Assembly: GCA_905250115.1 (NCBI GenBank)
Contig: CAJNOI010000089.1
Coordinates: 95,561-159,560 of the forward strand
Source of the DNA: Adineta steineri
Lineage: Eukaryota; Rotifera; Eurotatoria; Adinetida; Adinetidae
Length of the DNA: 64,000 bases
Direction of reading: 5' to 3'
Made by a program: the position numbers and the translations under genes. The notes beneath the pieces were generated by a model. The model saw only the letters and a list, made by a program, of their open reading frames with translations, was not told the DNA's origin and made no database searches. Shown one piece after another: positions 11,745-24,046 of this stretch (positions are counted from its first letter, which is position 1; the number at the start of each line of letters is the position of its first letter).

Positions 11745-13123
11745 ATGAGCAATACGACACCATCAGCAGTAACCGAGACTACTACTACTACTATTTCCTC
11801 GTTGGACCTATATTTGTCTTTGATTCAAATTCCAGCGATTACTACACAATTCTATTTATGGGGTTATCTAATCACATTCTTACTCGGTTTCACAGGCAAT
11901 ACTCTTAGTTTGTTAACATTTTCTCGGTCAACATTAAGAAATATATCAACAGGATGTCTATTCATCATATTAGCTATTTCGGATACACTATATTTATTTA
12001 TATCTATTATAGACTTTGCTGAATTTGGCCTTAAGGTAATGCATTCTCACTTATGTCTATCTTCTATTTAAAATATCACATAGGTTCGTCTCTATCATCG
12101 CATTGATTACGATCAATTATGTCGTTTTCGTATGTTTACAATTTGCGTATCTCAAGTGTATTCAGCATGGTTGTTGGTGATTATAACAAGTGATCGATGG
12201 ATTCGTACAAGATTTCCATTTAAATCAAATTCAATATGCACACGGAAAAATGCTTTGTTGTTTGCATCTATAATTCTGATTGCAGTTATTGGTCTTCATT
12301 CACACATTTTATTACCATTTTTTGGCATGGTACTACCAGGAATACCCAGTTTAGCATGTGGAGCAAACGGAAACAATGCAGAATATGTGACATTCTACTA
12401 TTATCAATGGACAATTATTCAGGTCAGTAAATTGTAGCATAAACATACGCAACAATTAGTGTTAAAAATTACATTAGAGTTCGAAAAGATATTATTGAAA
12501 AATAAATTTTGTTAATATACTTGGTAATGAGTCCACTATTTTTTTTGATTTATGAATTAATGATTAATGGCAATATGAATAACTGATTTTCTTTGTAGAT
12601 AATCACAACTTCTCTTGGACCTGCTGTATTGATGATTATTATGGTCATGGATATATCTATTAAAATTCGTGCTCAAAAGAAACTAGTTGCTTCTCATTTG
12701 GAACCAATTAGTGGTTATCGATCGGCACGATCAGATAAACGCATTCATAATCAAATGATTTTACTCATGTTATCAACTATTGGCATTTTTTTTATTACAA
12801 CTCTTCCGATAACCATAGACGATCTGGTTGCAGTTCACACAATTACTGACTTATCTGATTTATCACAACTTTTCATTATACGGACCATTTTAAACTGGCT
12901 TCAAAGTCTGAACTGTGCAGTAAGTTTGTTTTCTATGAATATATAAGACAGACTATTCTTGTTATTTTAGGTTAACTTTTATGTATATTGTCTTACTTCT
13001 ACACTGTTTCGAAAAGAATTTACACAACTAGTGGGTATTATTCGTGGTCGACGTGAGCTGAGTCTGCAAGCTCAAACACACATGAGAACAATTCATGTAA
13101 CACAGCCGCAGCAGCAGCATTAA
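11745..13123 (+). CDS. Class A (rhodopsin-like) G-protein coupled receptor
   Basis: Four exons: 11745-12035, 12084-12422, 12599-12919, 12971-13123, giving 367 aa with seven hydrophobic segments. TM1 carries GFTGNTLS (the conserved GN), TM2 carries LAISD (the conserved D), the end of TM3 reads SDRW in place of the usual DRY, and TM7 reads NFYVY in place of NPxxY. The N terminus is Thr/Ser-rich with a sequon at NTT. The C-terminal tail is short and ends in Gln and His. It resembles invertebrate neuropeptide (FMRFamide-type) receptors, but the ligand cannot be read from sequence. The second intron (176 nt) is longer than the roughly 50 nt norm here. Confidence 0.85.
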
Positions 13124-14189
13124 ATCCAAATGGTTAATGGAAGCCTTCTGTTCTATTTTTAGTGACATTTTAATTAATATAATACTCTTATAAATGTAGT
13201 AGCTTCGTATCCTAATCGATGTTATTTTGTTTTGTTGCTTCTTTATCACACCTTATAATCAATGCACTCGAATGTATTGCTATTAGAAGGAAGTATTTTA
13301 TACTTTCCTTTCATTATAATTTCACTAAACAAGCTTTAAATAAATAAATAAATAAATAAATATTTGTCTTTTAATATTTCTTAACCATTGATCGTAAAAT
13401 ACTGCCAATTTGTTTCTATATTCGCTTTTCACAACTGCATACAAACAAAGAACCAGCAAATGTAGCAAACAAAGACAATATGATTGTATTTATACGCTTG
13501 ACAGTAACTGTGAAATTCTAACTGATCTTGCATCATATGATATTAAGAAATCATAACGTTGATTTTTAATCATAAATTTCTTATTTTCTGATGTTCATCA
13601 ATAAAGATAATACTATACTTCATAGGATGAAACACAAGGTTAAATAATATAGAATTCAAAGTTTCTAGATCATTAAATGATGATAGTAAATGAGGGTGTG
13701 GGTGTAGTTATTATAATGCTCTTCCTTTGTTATAATCTGGTACAACTTGCGACTTTTCAATGTGCTCATTGAACATAAGAGTTTTTTAAGTATTCATTAC
13801 AAGTATTGAACTTATTATTTTGTAGATACCAGAACAATATCTCTTTTGTCTTTTCACATGATCAACCTTAAACTATCTTTAATATATAACTCATAAATTT
13901 CACCATCTCTGAGGTTTTTTTAGAGAGCCTGGTATCACATTACTACTGAATATTGAAATGGTAATTTTTATTTAAGAAGAAGAAAAGAATGAAGTTACAT
14001 GAAAATAATTAATATGTCTTGTTTAAATGGTTTATAAATTATCTTTCTCAATGTATTACGAGTCATTTCTTTAATTTAGTTTATAACTAACTATAACATC
14101 ATATTATTTAGAGATGAAGAATCATTTTAAAAATGACTTCATCTTAAATGTATCTAGTTCAAGTTTTTGGGTAATAATAATAATCAGTT
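13124..14189. other. Spacer with microsatellite and a TGTGGG remnant
   Basis: Holds an (AATA)n run near 13337-13363 and a short GAGGGTGTGGGTGTA at 13692-13706 that looks like one arm of the TGTGGG hairpin family. No gene. The right part is the 3' flank of the 891-aa membrane protein gene. Confidence 0.5.
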
Positions 14190-16865
14190 TTAAACAGTTG
14201 TTGAATATTCTGATGTGTCTGTTGATTGGTATAATTTATCAGAGGAATGTTCTGGATGAATTATATTGGAACGTTTTTCCATGATACGTCGTATTCTATT
14301 GGCTAATGGTAATCCAACGAGTTTGATAACAATAAATATAAGTCCAAATAATTCCAAACAGACTATTGTAAAAAGAAGATTGTGAAAAATGATTTCTGCT
14401 TGTTTAGCAATAGGTTCTTGTTGATTTTTAATATAATAAGTTGTTTCTGAAATTGAAATTGAGAACGATGTTTTTAATAAACCATAGTACATATAATCAT
14501 CATAGGTAAGAAAAAGATCTGAAGTACTGGTGAGACTGATCAGACTCCATAGGCCATTGTAATAGCTTGCTCCACCATCATAAAGTGAATCAGTCTCATT
14601 GATGACACGAATAAGTTGAAATTCAATATTTGGATCATAAGCCATTGTCTGATTGTTCATCAGGAATGGTTGAATGAAATTAAGCTCACGAACAAGATAA
14701 TATATCTTGCTCGATGAATTACTTGTTTCGAGTTGTTGACCATAGATGCGAACTCTAAAACCACCAATTGATTTAGCATCATCAAAAACATAATTGAGAC
14801 TGATTGTGTGTGACTGAAGAACAGTTGAAAGAGAGAGTATGGATCGATTATAACTGCAATTCGATGATATCACTTTCGAATAAGCATGAATGGTCTGTGT
14901 GATTTGTACAGTATCACATGTTTGTTGAGTATTGATAAAATCCATGGTAAGTGTGAATTGCTGTTCATCGAGTAAATCAAATATTGGTTCTTCTTCTTCA
15001 TTACGAGGTGTAGAAAGAGATTGGAGATTTGTCTCAAATTTTGCATTACGAAGTGTTTCGTCACATGCGAATGTTGATGGTGACGTCGTTTCAATTGGAT
15101 ATTGATTTAGATAAGATTGACTAAAAGTGTAAGCAAATATCAATAAAACCATAAGAGCAAGAGATGCAGGTCCACCAATCCACAATTCTCCTTCATTGAT
15201 AAGATCGGCGTGACGAAATATATGTTTAATTAAAACACGAGTATCGGCATGTTGTTTGGAGAATTTAAGAATACCCATAGCAAGAAGAATAAGCATTATA
15301 AAACCAGTCATCACCATTACCCAGAATATTGGTGATACAAGTAAACAATGAGATGTACTACCAAAAGTAAACATATTCTGAATAAGAATATCATCAAAAA
15401 TAGTAGATTCAGGTGATTTTGGATAACTAAGTTCTTGAGAGACAAATGTAAGCATATCTGAATAAGTATCATTAGTGACTGAACCAAGTGGACAAAATGA
15501 ATTGTCTCCATTGCAATTGTAAAGTGAACATTCAGTACTTCCTTCTTCTAAAGTCATTGTCCCCATCGTACATGGATAGCAAATGTAGACACCTATCCAA
15601 TATTTATAAGTACCTCCTGGACAATAAACGAAATCAGAGAATGCAGGATTAATACCCATGGCTACGCTTGTCGTTGGATAATAACCTTCTGGAGCTTGTA
15701 ACATAACATAAACCTGTCCAGTTGAATCAAGAACTACAAGATTGAGTGTTGACATAGCGATAGTAATCAAATGTTGATCAAGATCAACCCATAGAGGACA
15801 TTGAACTGTAGGAAACATTGGCATAATAGGATTGTCTGAGATAAATTGATCCCAATAGAACCAGTAGATAGTCGAGCTAGACCATTGGTAAGGAAACGAA
15901 TAAGCATTTCCAAGTAAAACAGGATATGGACCTCCATCTTCATCGCTCCATCCTAAACTTTGACCATAGCCACGTTGATACCCATTGGCACGAGCTGCTA
16001 ATAATGTTAAATTTGTTGTCGTTATAGAAAACCAGAAGACAATATTGAAAGATGGCATACCAACAAGAACAGCTGAAGTATTATCATGAATAGACACACT
16101 CATGACATGTTTTCTAGTAAAACTGCCTGCATCTCTATTCGTTGTTGTAGCTTGCCATGAGTCATTCGATGGTATATATGGCCATGTATCAACAATTGTA
16201 AAGAAATTTATATTCATTTGTAGCATATAGATAATAGGTTCATATATGTTCTGTGTCCCATTAATAAAACCAGCGATTATAGCCACATAACTACTACTTA
16301 CATCGACAGCATGTGGTGTAAAATTGGCAAAAGGCCATTGTGCTAAGAAATTAATGCTGTGTGTTTGTAAATCATAGCTGAATGCAAATTGACTCGAAAA
16401 TCCATACGCTATTTGACCTGATGGATCAATACTGTGTACAAAAAATTCATCGTGTCCAAATGATGAAAAATAGTACATATTGTATGTAGTTTCACAGGAT
16501 GAGTTCACAAGAAGATGTCCAACGAACGGATATGGTGATGATGAATTATCTGTGTTTTCACCAATAAAAACAACGGATGCATCATAAGAGACTACTTTCG
16601 GTACATCTATACTATAGATAAAATTCATATCACCTGTAGCAAGACCTGGATAATCAATTTGGCATGGCGACGATAAATTAGATGGATTGAATGGAGCGAA
16701 CTGTAGAATAAACTGAGCATCGTTATTACGTGCTTGCACCACGACTCCATCATTAGTTGCCAATTTTACACCATATGCATCGAAACTATTCCAATTATCT
16801 TCAGTAAATTTATACGATAAGACGAATTGTGTAAGTATTAAAACAAGCAATTGCTGAAGAAGCAT
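14190..16865 (-). CDS. Large multi-pass membrane protein with propeller-like ectodomain
   Basis: A single uninterrupted frame of 891 aa, unusual here where most genes are intron-rich. Signal peptide at residues 1-17 (MLLQQLLVLILTQFVLS). Residues of about 20-400 form repeated beta-rich segments with many sequons. A Cys cluster follows near 415-460 (CPGGTYKYW, CYPCTMGTM). Hydrophobic segments: about 515-540 (FWVMVMTGFIMLILLAMGIL), about 573-592 (GGPASLALMVLLIFAY), then a second glycosylated extracellular part, and a last segment about 825-855 (FTIVCLELFGLIFIVIKLVG) with a short basic tail. I do not recognise the family. The CPGGTY..CYPC stretch resembles EGF-like or TNFR-type Cys motifs. A receptor or adhesion role is conceivable but not shown. 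Confidence 0.8.
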   Translation of the reverse strand: MLLQQLLVLILTQFVLSYKFTEDNWNSFDAYGVKLATNDGVVVQARNNDAQFILQFAPFNPSNLSSPCQIDYPGLATGDMNFIYSIDVPKVVSYDASVVFIGENTDNSSSPYPFVGHLLVNSSCETTYNMYYFSSFGHDEFFVHSIDPSGQIAYGFSSQFAFSYDLQTHSINFLAQWPFANFTPHAVDVSSSYVAIIAGFINGTQNIYEPIIYMLQMNINFFTIVDTWPYIPSNDSWQATTTNRDAGSFTRKHVMSVSIHDNTSAVLVGMPSFNIVFWFSITTTNLTLLAARANGYQRGYGQSLGWSDEDGGPYPVLLGNAYSFPYQWSSSTIYWFYWDQFISDNPIMPMFPTVQCPLWVDLDQHLITIAMSTLNLVVLDSTGQVYVMLQAPEGYYPTTSVAMGINPAFSDFVYCPGGTYKYWIGVYICYPCTMGTMTLEEGSTECSLYNCNGDNSFCPLGSVTNDTYSDMLTFVSQELSYPKSPESTIFDDILIQNMFTFGSTSHCLLVSPIFWVMVMTGFIMLILLAMGILKFSKQHADTRVLIKHIFRHADLINEGELWIGGPASLALMVLLIFAYTFSQSYLNQYPIETTSPSTFACDETLRNAKFETNLQSLSTPRNEEEEPIFDLLDEQQFTLTMDFINTQQTCDTVQITQTIHAYSKVISSNCSYNRSILSLSTVLQSHTISLNYVFDDAKSIGGFRVRIYGQQLETSNSSSKIYYLVRELNFIQPFLMNNQTMAYDPNIEFQLIRVINETDSLYDGGASYYNGLWSLISLTSTSDLFLTYDDYMYYGLLKTSFSISISETTYYIKNQQEPIAKQAEIIFHNLLFTIVCLELFGLIFIVIKLVGLPLANRIRRIMEKRSNIIHPEHSSDKLYQSTDTSEYSTTV

Positions 16866-18690
16866 ATTGAGTCAGAACGATAGCTAATGTTCGTGTTTCT
16901 ATTGTTTTAAAAAAGAAATAATGAACGTTAGTGCTCAATGTATGCTGATTTTTATTCTTACCTCTGTCGCTTGTACGGGAATATATTATTTTATTTACTT
17001 TTAATTTTATTTTGAAATTAATAACAAACAAAGAATAAGAGATTAAATTTACTATTTATAAGAAAAATAATTGATTTTTATTATGAAGAGTATTATCAAG
17101 TTCGAATATAACATTAGTTTCCAGGACATTTTAGACTACTGATGTTTCAATCACATTATGAAAAATCTTGCTACACCTGATTGTAATCAAGTGTACATGA
17201 GCGAGTTCTTTATAGCTGAATTGAGTAAATATTATTTTATTTAGACAAAGTGCGATGAATTCACTTATTAAGACGGTGAGATGCGTGTTCTTATACATCT
17301 AGGGTTGAATATGAATACAAGACGCTTCTGTGGACTAATTTCATATACAAAATTCTTACTTTAAAGAGCCTTTTTTTATTTGTCCAATTTATGTCGTTAC
17401 GATTAGATCTTTCTACTATGCACATATTTTAAAAATGAAAAATGAAAGAGATACAATGTTTTTTTAAATATCTTTTAAGAGAACAATGGATACCTAAATT
17501 CATTTGATTTCTCCAGTTCCGTACGTGTCTTTAAAATGGCTCTATATAAAATTTCTCATTATATTCAATAACAAATAATTGACAAGTAACGTTCATCGAA
17601 ACTCGATTCACTTGGCTCCGGACTATCGCGATCTGCATACGAATATAACTATATTTAGATGTGAATGAGAGTTGATCAATATTAATTTCGGCTTTCAGTA
17701 CGAAATCAAATTGAATTTCTACTTTTTATAAAATCAAGCATTCTCTAAAAGTTTGATATTTAATGAACGAATATTAAACTTTGATATATGATGAATGGGT
17801 AATGAAGTTTGATGTTTGATAAATAAATAATAAAATTTGATATTTAATAAATAAATAATGAAGTTTGATATTTAACGAACGAATAATAAAGTTTGAACTC
17901 TTTTTCCTACATGCACTATAATAATATAAAATTTGTCATTATATTGAATAACAAATAATAGAAATCATCATAATAGAAAATTAAAATTGTTATTTATTTG
18001 AAAAAAAAATCGTCCGTTGGTAAATACAACGTTCGGAGAAAAAGTCATGAGATACAAAATAAATAAAAATTTATTAAAAAAAAAAGAGCGTGATGCAATC
18101 AATTCATAACAACTTTTGATTTAGATGTAAAGAAAATAACTAGGTCACAAGCTAATTTTACACTTGAATTTGTGTTTTCTAACAAAAATATAAGTGTACT
18201 ATATGAAAATATATCTGAGTGACTTGAACTATAGAAATTTGTTTAACTAATTTCTTCAAAATAGTCAGTTGGGAATGAAACTAGTAATCAGAAAATTTCA
18301 ATCGAATAAAATCATTTAGATACATAACTAATACAATAGTTAAATTAAGTAATATCGAAAGATAATTTACGACGTTTTGGTTTTAATATAGATATTATTG
18401 AAGAATGAATTTTATATGAATCATCTGTTGTTGTATTTTCATCTTCTCTTACATATTACTCCATCTAAGACAAATCCATTATGGAAATAAAGGTTAGAAT
18501 ATGAATAATACTGTGTCCACAAGAATCTAATATAGGAAATGAAATCTATCTTCAGATTTCAATGACTTCTATTGAAATCATTTTTTTTATTTTTTAATTG
18601 ATCTATCGAAATCATACAAAACTATAAGTTCATTTTATTGAAAGAACAAATACGGGTAGATTCCTGTGAACTAGTAGATAATATTATCAT
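16866..18690. other. Spacer between two minus-strand genes
   Basis: Left end is the promoter side of the 891-aa gene. Middle holds a minisatellite (17745-17900). Right end is the 3' flank of TRMT10C. No coding signal seen. Confidence 0.5.
17745..17900. repeat. AT-rich minisatellite
   Basis: Four to five imperfect units of about 35 bp built on AAGTTTGATATTTAATGAA / AAATAATAAAATTTGATATTT, each unit holding GTTTGAT and AATAAT. Confidence 0.6.
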
Positions 18691-19908
18691 TCATTTGACT
18701 TCACCGTTTTCATTTTCATCTTCATCTTCATCTTCATCTTCAATCTCATCTGCCTTTTCACCATTTTCTTCTACTCGTGTAGCAATTTTTCTTTTTGGTA
18801 CATAACGAAATGCTTTTATCCAATTATTATTTGTATGTTTTAATGTTAACAAAATATTATAAACTTCATGAAATGCTAATGCTTTACTTGATGATGTATG
18901 AAATCTAGATATAAAAATGTTAATATACATATAAGAATAAAAAACTTCTTTTAACTTACGTCAGATATTTTTCTAATGGTAATTTTTCATGACGAATATT
19001 TTGTCTCACGGCTTTTTCATATGTTAAAGGTTCTTTATTTTGATCATCATAAATTCCTCCAACAATATAAACAGCATTATGATCAAAATGTGTCATTACA
19101 TTTGGTGAATCAGGTGTTAAATAAACTAAACGATCTTTATCAAATAAATCAATATATTGATCTCTTGTTCCTTGAAAATAAGTTGAATGTTCATGTGGTA
19201 ACGGATGACGTGATGTTTGAAAATTATCTGATAAATCACTTATTATAATATATGCCGGTGAATGAAAACGATCAATATTTTTAAAACAACGAAATACTCT
19301 TTGAATAAGTGCTGAAAAATATGAATGTCGATTATGAGCATATTCAAAACCACCATCAACAACAAAAAAATCTCCTAATCGAGCAGCTCTTGATAATGAA
19401 TAAAGATCAAACAAACGTTGAGGATTAAATTTCGTTTCTAATGTAGCAAATATTGTTTTATGATGAAGAGATTCATATTGATTAGGATCTGACATAGTTG
19501 CTACCATTTCTTTTCTTTTTTCCATTCGTGATCGAAGACGTTCTTTTCGTACTTCTTCATCATATAAATATCTTAAAATAGAAATATGTAAATATTATTT
19601 TTAGTTTTTCTCTTTTTTGATTATTGATTTTACTCATAAAAATCACGTCGAACATCAAGTGATTTAACAAGAAAAAGTCTTTGCCAATATTTTAGACTTA
19701 GATCAGATTTTGGTGTTGGTTGAGCCCAATATTGATTTAACCAAGACATTTCTTCACGAAGAATATTTTTCTTTAATTCATCATCATTAATTTCATTAAG
19801 TGATTGAGTTACATGACGAAGAAGTGTCCATCGAAGTACAGAAATAGGTGTTGAACGTTTTGTTTTTGTATTTACTATTTGTTGCCATCCACGATGACGA
19901 ATAAGCAT
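18691..19908 (-). CDS. TRMT10C: Mitochondrial tRNA (purine-9) N1-methyltransferase, TRMT10C/MRPP1 type
   Basis: Three exons: 19908-19634, 19571-18960, 18904-18691; 366 aa. TRMT10C is the SPOUT methyltransferase subunit of mitochondrial RNase P. The C-terminal half has DKDRLVYLTPDSPNVMTHF, then VYIVGGIYDD, then EKLPLEKYLT and WIKAFRYVPKRK, which line up with the SPOUT fold and knot region of human MRPP1 (DSPNVMTTF, LPLDKYL, VPKRK as I recall). The N-terminal part is Lys/Arg-rich with Trp-rich helices, as in MRPP1. The C-terminal tail is a run of Glu and Asp encoded by GAT/GAA repeats. It faces the ABC transporter gene head to head with 441 bp between the starts, so a shared promoter is likely. 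A decayed copy lies at 10225-10860. Confidence 0.88.
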
Positions 19909-20229
19909 CTTTTTTTTTATGCTTCTTTTAATTCCTTTTTTTATTATATTTAACTATCTATATTGAAAATTTTCTTCTTTCTATTGGATAATCAAATAAA
20001 CCAATGAATATAGTTTGTCAATAGTTTAAAAGAAAAATCATCTGATCTGGAAGTCGAATCATAAATAAAATGATACTCAACTAGTAAACAATATGTATGA
20101 GTCAACTCGTTTTTTGTATTCTGAAGTGGTAAAAGAAAAAAAAAATTCTTGTTGTTTTGTTATTTGTTTAAAGTCATTGTCGAAGTGAAAATATATTTAC
20201 AGCAGAATTAAATAATGGAATCAATTCAT

Positions 20230-20253
20230 TTTCTTTTTTTTTGTTTTTAGATG
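20230..20253 (+). promoter_or_regulatory. Candidate 3' splice acceptor upstream of ABC gene (possible SL site)
   Basis: A long T tract ending in TTTTTAG lies about 100 nt upstream of the ABC start and has no obvious upstream donor. It may be a spliced-leader acceptor or the end of a 5'UTR intron. Confidence 0.35.
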
Positions 20254-20349
20254 ATGTTTTTATTTTTAATGTGTAAGTTTGATGGTAAAATAATTATTTG
20301 AAATTGATGTCAGATAAACAAGAAATCTCATCTGCTAAAGAAAAAGAAG

Positions 20350-23300
20350 ATGTCAGATGAACTAAACTCATTATCAAATCCTATTGCTGGAAATCAAGCT
20401 TTGCTTGAAAATCAATCTGAAGTAATTCATTGTTTTTTTTATTATCGTAATTTTATTTTATTTTTTTGTCTTAAAGAATGAAACAAGAGATCTGGCTGTA
20501 TGTGTTGAAGGTGCATGGAAAAATTATGGTTACTGGTGGAAATCTATGACAGCTTTACGTGATGTTACTCTTCATGTACCAACGGGAAATATGTAAATAA
20601 TTTTATTTAAAAGAGATATTTTATAATAAATAAATAAATAATTGAAATTTTAGATATGGTTTATTAGGTCCATCTGGATGTGGTAAAACAACTTTATTAA
20701 GATGTATTGTTGGTCGTTTACAATTAAATCGTGGTGAAGTTACTGTACTTGGTCAACGACCTGGTAGTCGTGGCCATGAAGTACCTGGACGAGCTGTTGG
20801 TTTTATGCCACAAGAAACCGCACTTTATAAAGATTTTTCAATATCTGAAATGCTTCATTATTTTGGTCATCTTCATGATATGAATAGAAAAGATATTTTA
20901 TCACGAGAAAAATTTCTTCTTTCATTTCTTGATTTACCTTCGCGTTCAAAAAAAATCTGTCAATTAAGGTTTGAAATAAAAAAATATTTCAATATAATTA
21001 TTATATATATTTATTTTTATTTTGACAATAAAGTGGTGGTCAACAACGTCGTGTATCTTTAGCATGTGCATTATTACAACAACCACAATTATTACTTCTC
21101 GATGAACCAACTGTTGGAGTTGATCCACTTCTTAGAGAAAAGTTTGTATTTTATTTTTAGAATTTATTTAAAATATTTTTGTTTTTTTTTCTGCTTTCAT
21201 TAGAATTTGGAGTCATCTTATTCATATATCACAAACAAGTCGAACAACAATTATTATAACAACTCATTATATTGAAGAAGCAAGAAAAGCTAATCGAGTA
21301 AATAAATATTTTGTTGTTTTTTTTGTTTATTGAATAAAGAAATTTTATTTTTAGGTTGGTCTTATGCGAAGTGGTCGAATGTTAGCTGAAGATGAACCAT
21401 CACGCTTATTAACTATATATAACCAAACGGTTTGTTATTTTTTATTTAATTAAAATAATTGATTATCATAAAGAAGAAAATTATATTTTTAGAGCTTAGA
21501 AAATGTATTTCTTCATTTATGTCTTGAAGATCAAAATCGTCTTCAACCAAATCTCATGAACAGTACTAATGAAAATGATCAGACTAATACTACTGTCTCT
21601 ATTAATAACCAAGATATACCTCCTCCTGATGTAATCAATGGTGAAACCCCTCATTCACAAATCAGAAGAAAAGAACTAGTAAAAAATCGTAAGTTTAGAC
21701 AAAAAAACAATAATTATGAAATAAAATATATATATATATATATATATTCTTTTTGTTTCAGCGGTACTACGCGCAAAACGTGCTGCAGTTGATTGTTGTA
21801 TTTGTCCTAAAGCACATAAAATTTATGCATCAATGGTAAAAGATTTAACAATGATTAAAAGGAGTATTGGGTAAATATTGTATTTAATATTAATTTTAAT
21901 TGACTTTTGTTTTTATATTTAGCTTTTTAATTTTTCAATTTTTTATACCTGTTGTACAAATTTCTCTTTTCTGTCTTTGTATTGGTCGTAAGTAGAGTTT
22001 GATTTTGTTTATATATTTGTTTTTAATTTATTCATATTATTTTTAGGCGATCCTCAACATGTTCCTATGGCACTTTTTAATAGTGAAGCAATAAATGGGT
22101 TTCCAACAGGAAATTTAAGTTTAGAACTTTTAAATAAAATAAATTCTGAACAAGTTCATTTTGTAAGAAAATTGATTTAGTTTTTTTTGCTTTAAAATAA
22201 ATTTTATTTCGATATTTCTTCCTAGACACCATTCAATGATTTTACTAATGCTATGGATGCAGTTAAACAAGGTCATTATTGGGGTGTTGCTGTTTTTAGA
22301 TATAATTTTTCACAAGCAATTATAAATAAGTCTGTTTTATTTTATTTTTACTTAACTCTGATTTTCATTTATTTTATTTTAAAGATTAATCTTTGCAAAA
22401 ACAGATCCAGCAACTTTAAATGCATCATCTATTCATCTTTATCTTGATATGACGAGTAAGGAAATTCTAACAAAAGCGAATTTTGTGTTTTTTTTCTCGA
22501 TAAGTTATTGATAGAATATAACTGAAAGAAAATGATTATTCTATTTTTATTCTGAGATCAATAAAGAAAGAAGATAGTATAACCAAGTACATTCTTAATT
22601 TCCTGAATACATGATACTATTCGATGCTTTACAGAATTTAAAATACGTCCTTTATTTAAAATTACTGTTTATCCTATATCAAGTTCTCGACAACTGAGAC
22701 TAATGTTTTTTTTTACAGGGAGAAATTACTGCCTTGAATATAGTTATATGATATCTCTATGATTCTTTCTACTATTTATATTTATTAGAAAGATAAACAA
22801 TAAAATTAAAATTCTTCGAAATACTTATATTAGAATAATGGAATTTGGATTTGATGAAAAAATGTTCTTCTCGCAATTATTTATTTAGTCAAATTATCTT
22901 GAGATTCGTGTATTTTATTGCATAGATACATTCAAAATTAATATGTAGGATAGGAGCAAAATCAGCATAAGTTATACTATGTTCTAGTGCCTATACAATT
23001 CTTTTTTATACTATAGATAATAAAATATTGAAATTATAACATTTTCTTTTATATTAAGATCAACAAGTATCATTTGTAATGCAAAATGTCATATTAACTA
23101 GCACTCAATTATTTTTAAAAGATGTTTTATCACATCATAAAGTTGACCCAGCATTAGCTGATCCTCCAGTTATAGTGGAAATCCCAGTTTATGGAGCAAA
23201 AGGTCAAAAATTTCTAAATTTTGCTGCACCAGGAATGATGATATCGATAATATTTTTCTTGGCAATTGGTTTAACAGCACTAATATTTGTAGTTGAAAAA

Positions 23301-24046
23301 AAAGAAGGTCTTTTGGAACGAAGTTGGATTGCTGGTGTTACAACTGTTGAAGTTATGCTTGCTCATATAATTGTCAAATTTTTTATACAATTTATTCAAA
23401 TTATTTTAATGATTATTTTTGCTGATGTTATTTTTCAAGTTAGTTTTTACAATTTAAATTTATTTTTAATCTATGTTTTATTTAAAGGTAAAAATTGAAG
23501 GACCTGTTATATTAGCAATGGCATTAATATTTCTTCAAGGTATTTGCGGAATGAGTTATGGTAAATAAAAAAAAAAGAATTGAAATAAAAATTAACTATT
23601 ATTTTTTTGATAAAGGTTTATTAATATCTGCAATGTGTGAACAAGAAGTTGAAGTAATGGAAGTAGCATTAGGAAGTGTTTTTCCAATATTACTTAGTTC
23701 AGGTTAATTCTTATCTTTTTTTTTTTTGAATAATTTATTTTTTAATGCAATTATTGATTTGTTTATATTAGGTGTTATATGGCCAGCAGAAGGAATGCCG
23801 CCGATAATGCGATTTCTTAGTAATTTTACACCACTTACACACGTCGTGGAAGCTATGCGGTGTATTGTTTCTCGAGGTATGATTAATTTTATACAAAAAA
23901 AAGAAAAGTATTTCTTATATATGTTTAATTGAATTTTAGCATGGACATTGGTTTATTTTAAAGTATGGTTTGGATTTGTCATCTCTGGTGCATGGACGTG
24001 TGGCTTTTTTACTTTAGCTGCTATACTCTTTGCTCTTCGTAAATAA
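20350..24046 (+). CDS. ABC half transporter, ABCG/ABCH type
   Basis: Seventeen exons join in frame to 730 aa (exon starts 20350, 20477, 20654, 21034, 21204, 21355, 21493, 21762, 21923, 22047, 22226, 22385, 23059, 23488, 23616, 23772, 23940). N-terminal nucleotide-binding domain: Walker [10 protein letters not shown], signature [11 protein letters not shown] (first Ser codon split by an intron), Walker [13 protein letters not shown], switch His in TTHYIEEA. The C-terminal membrane domain begins near [12 protein letters not shown], has a large extracellular loop, then several helices including [20 protein letters not shown] and the re-entrant [17 protein letters not shown]. Domain order NBD-TMD and this loop fit ABCG, most closely the ABCH group of arthropods and fish. 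Substrate unknown (lipid or xenobiotic export is typical). An upstream ATG at 20309 opens a 17-codon uORF that overlaps the start. Intron 12 is 603 nt against 45-70 for the others. Confidence 0.88.
22456..23058 (+). other. Outsized intron of the ABC transporter gene
   Basis: 603 nt between GTAAGG and ATTAAG while every other intron in this gene is about 45-75 nt. Contains no open frame of note and no clear terminal repeats. Most likely an old insertion that has decayed. Confidence 0.6.
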
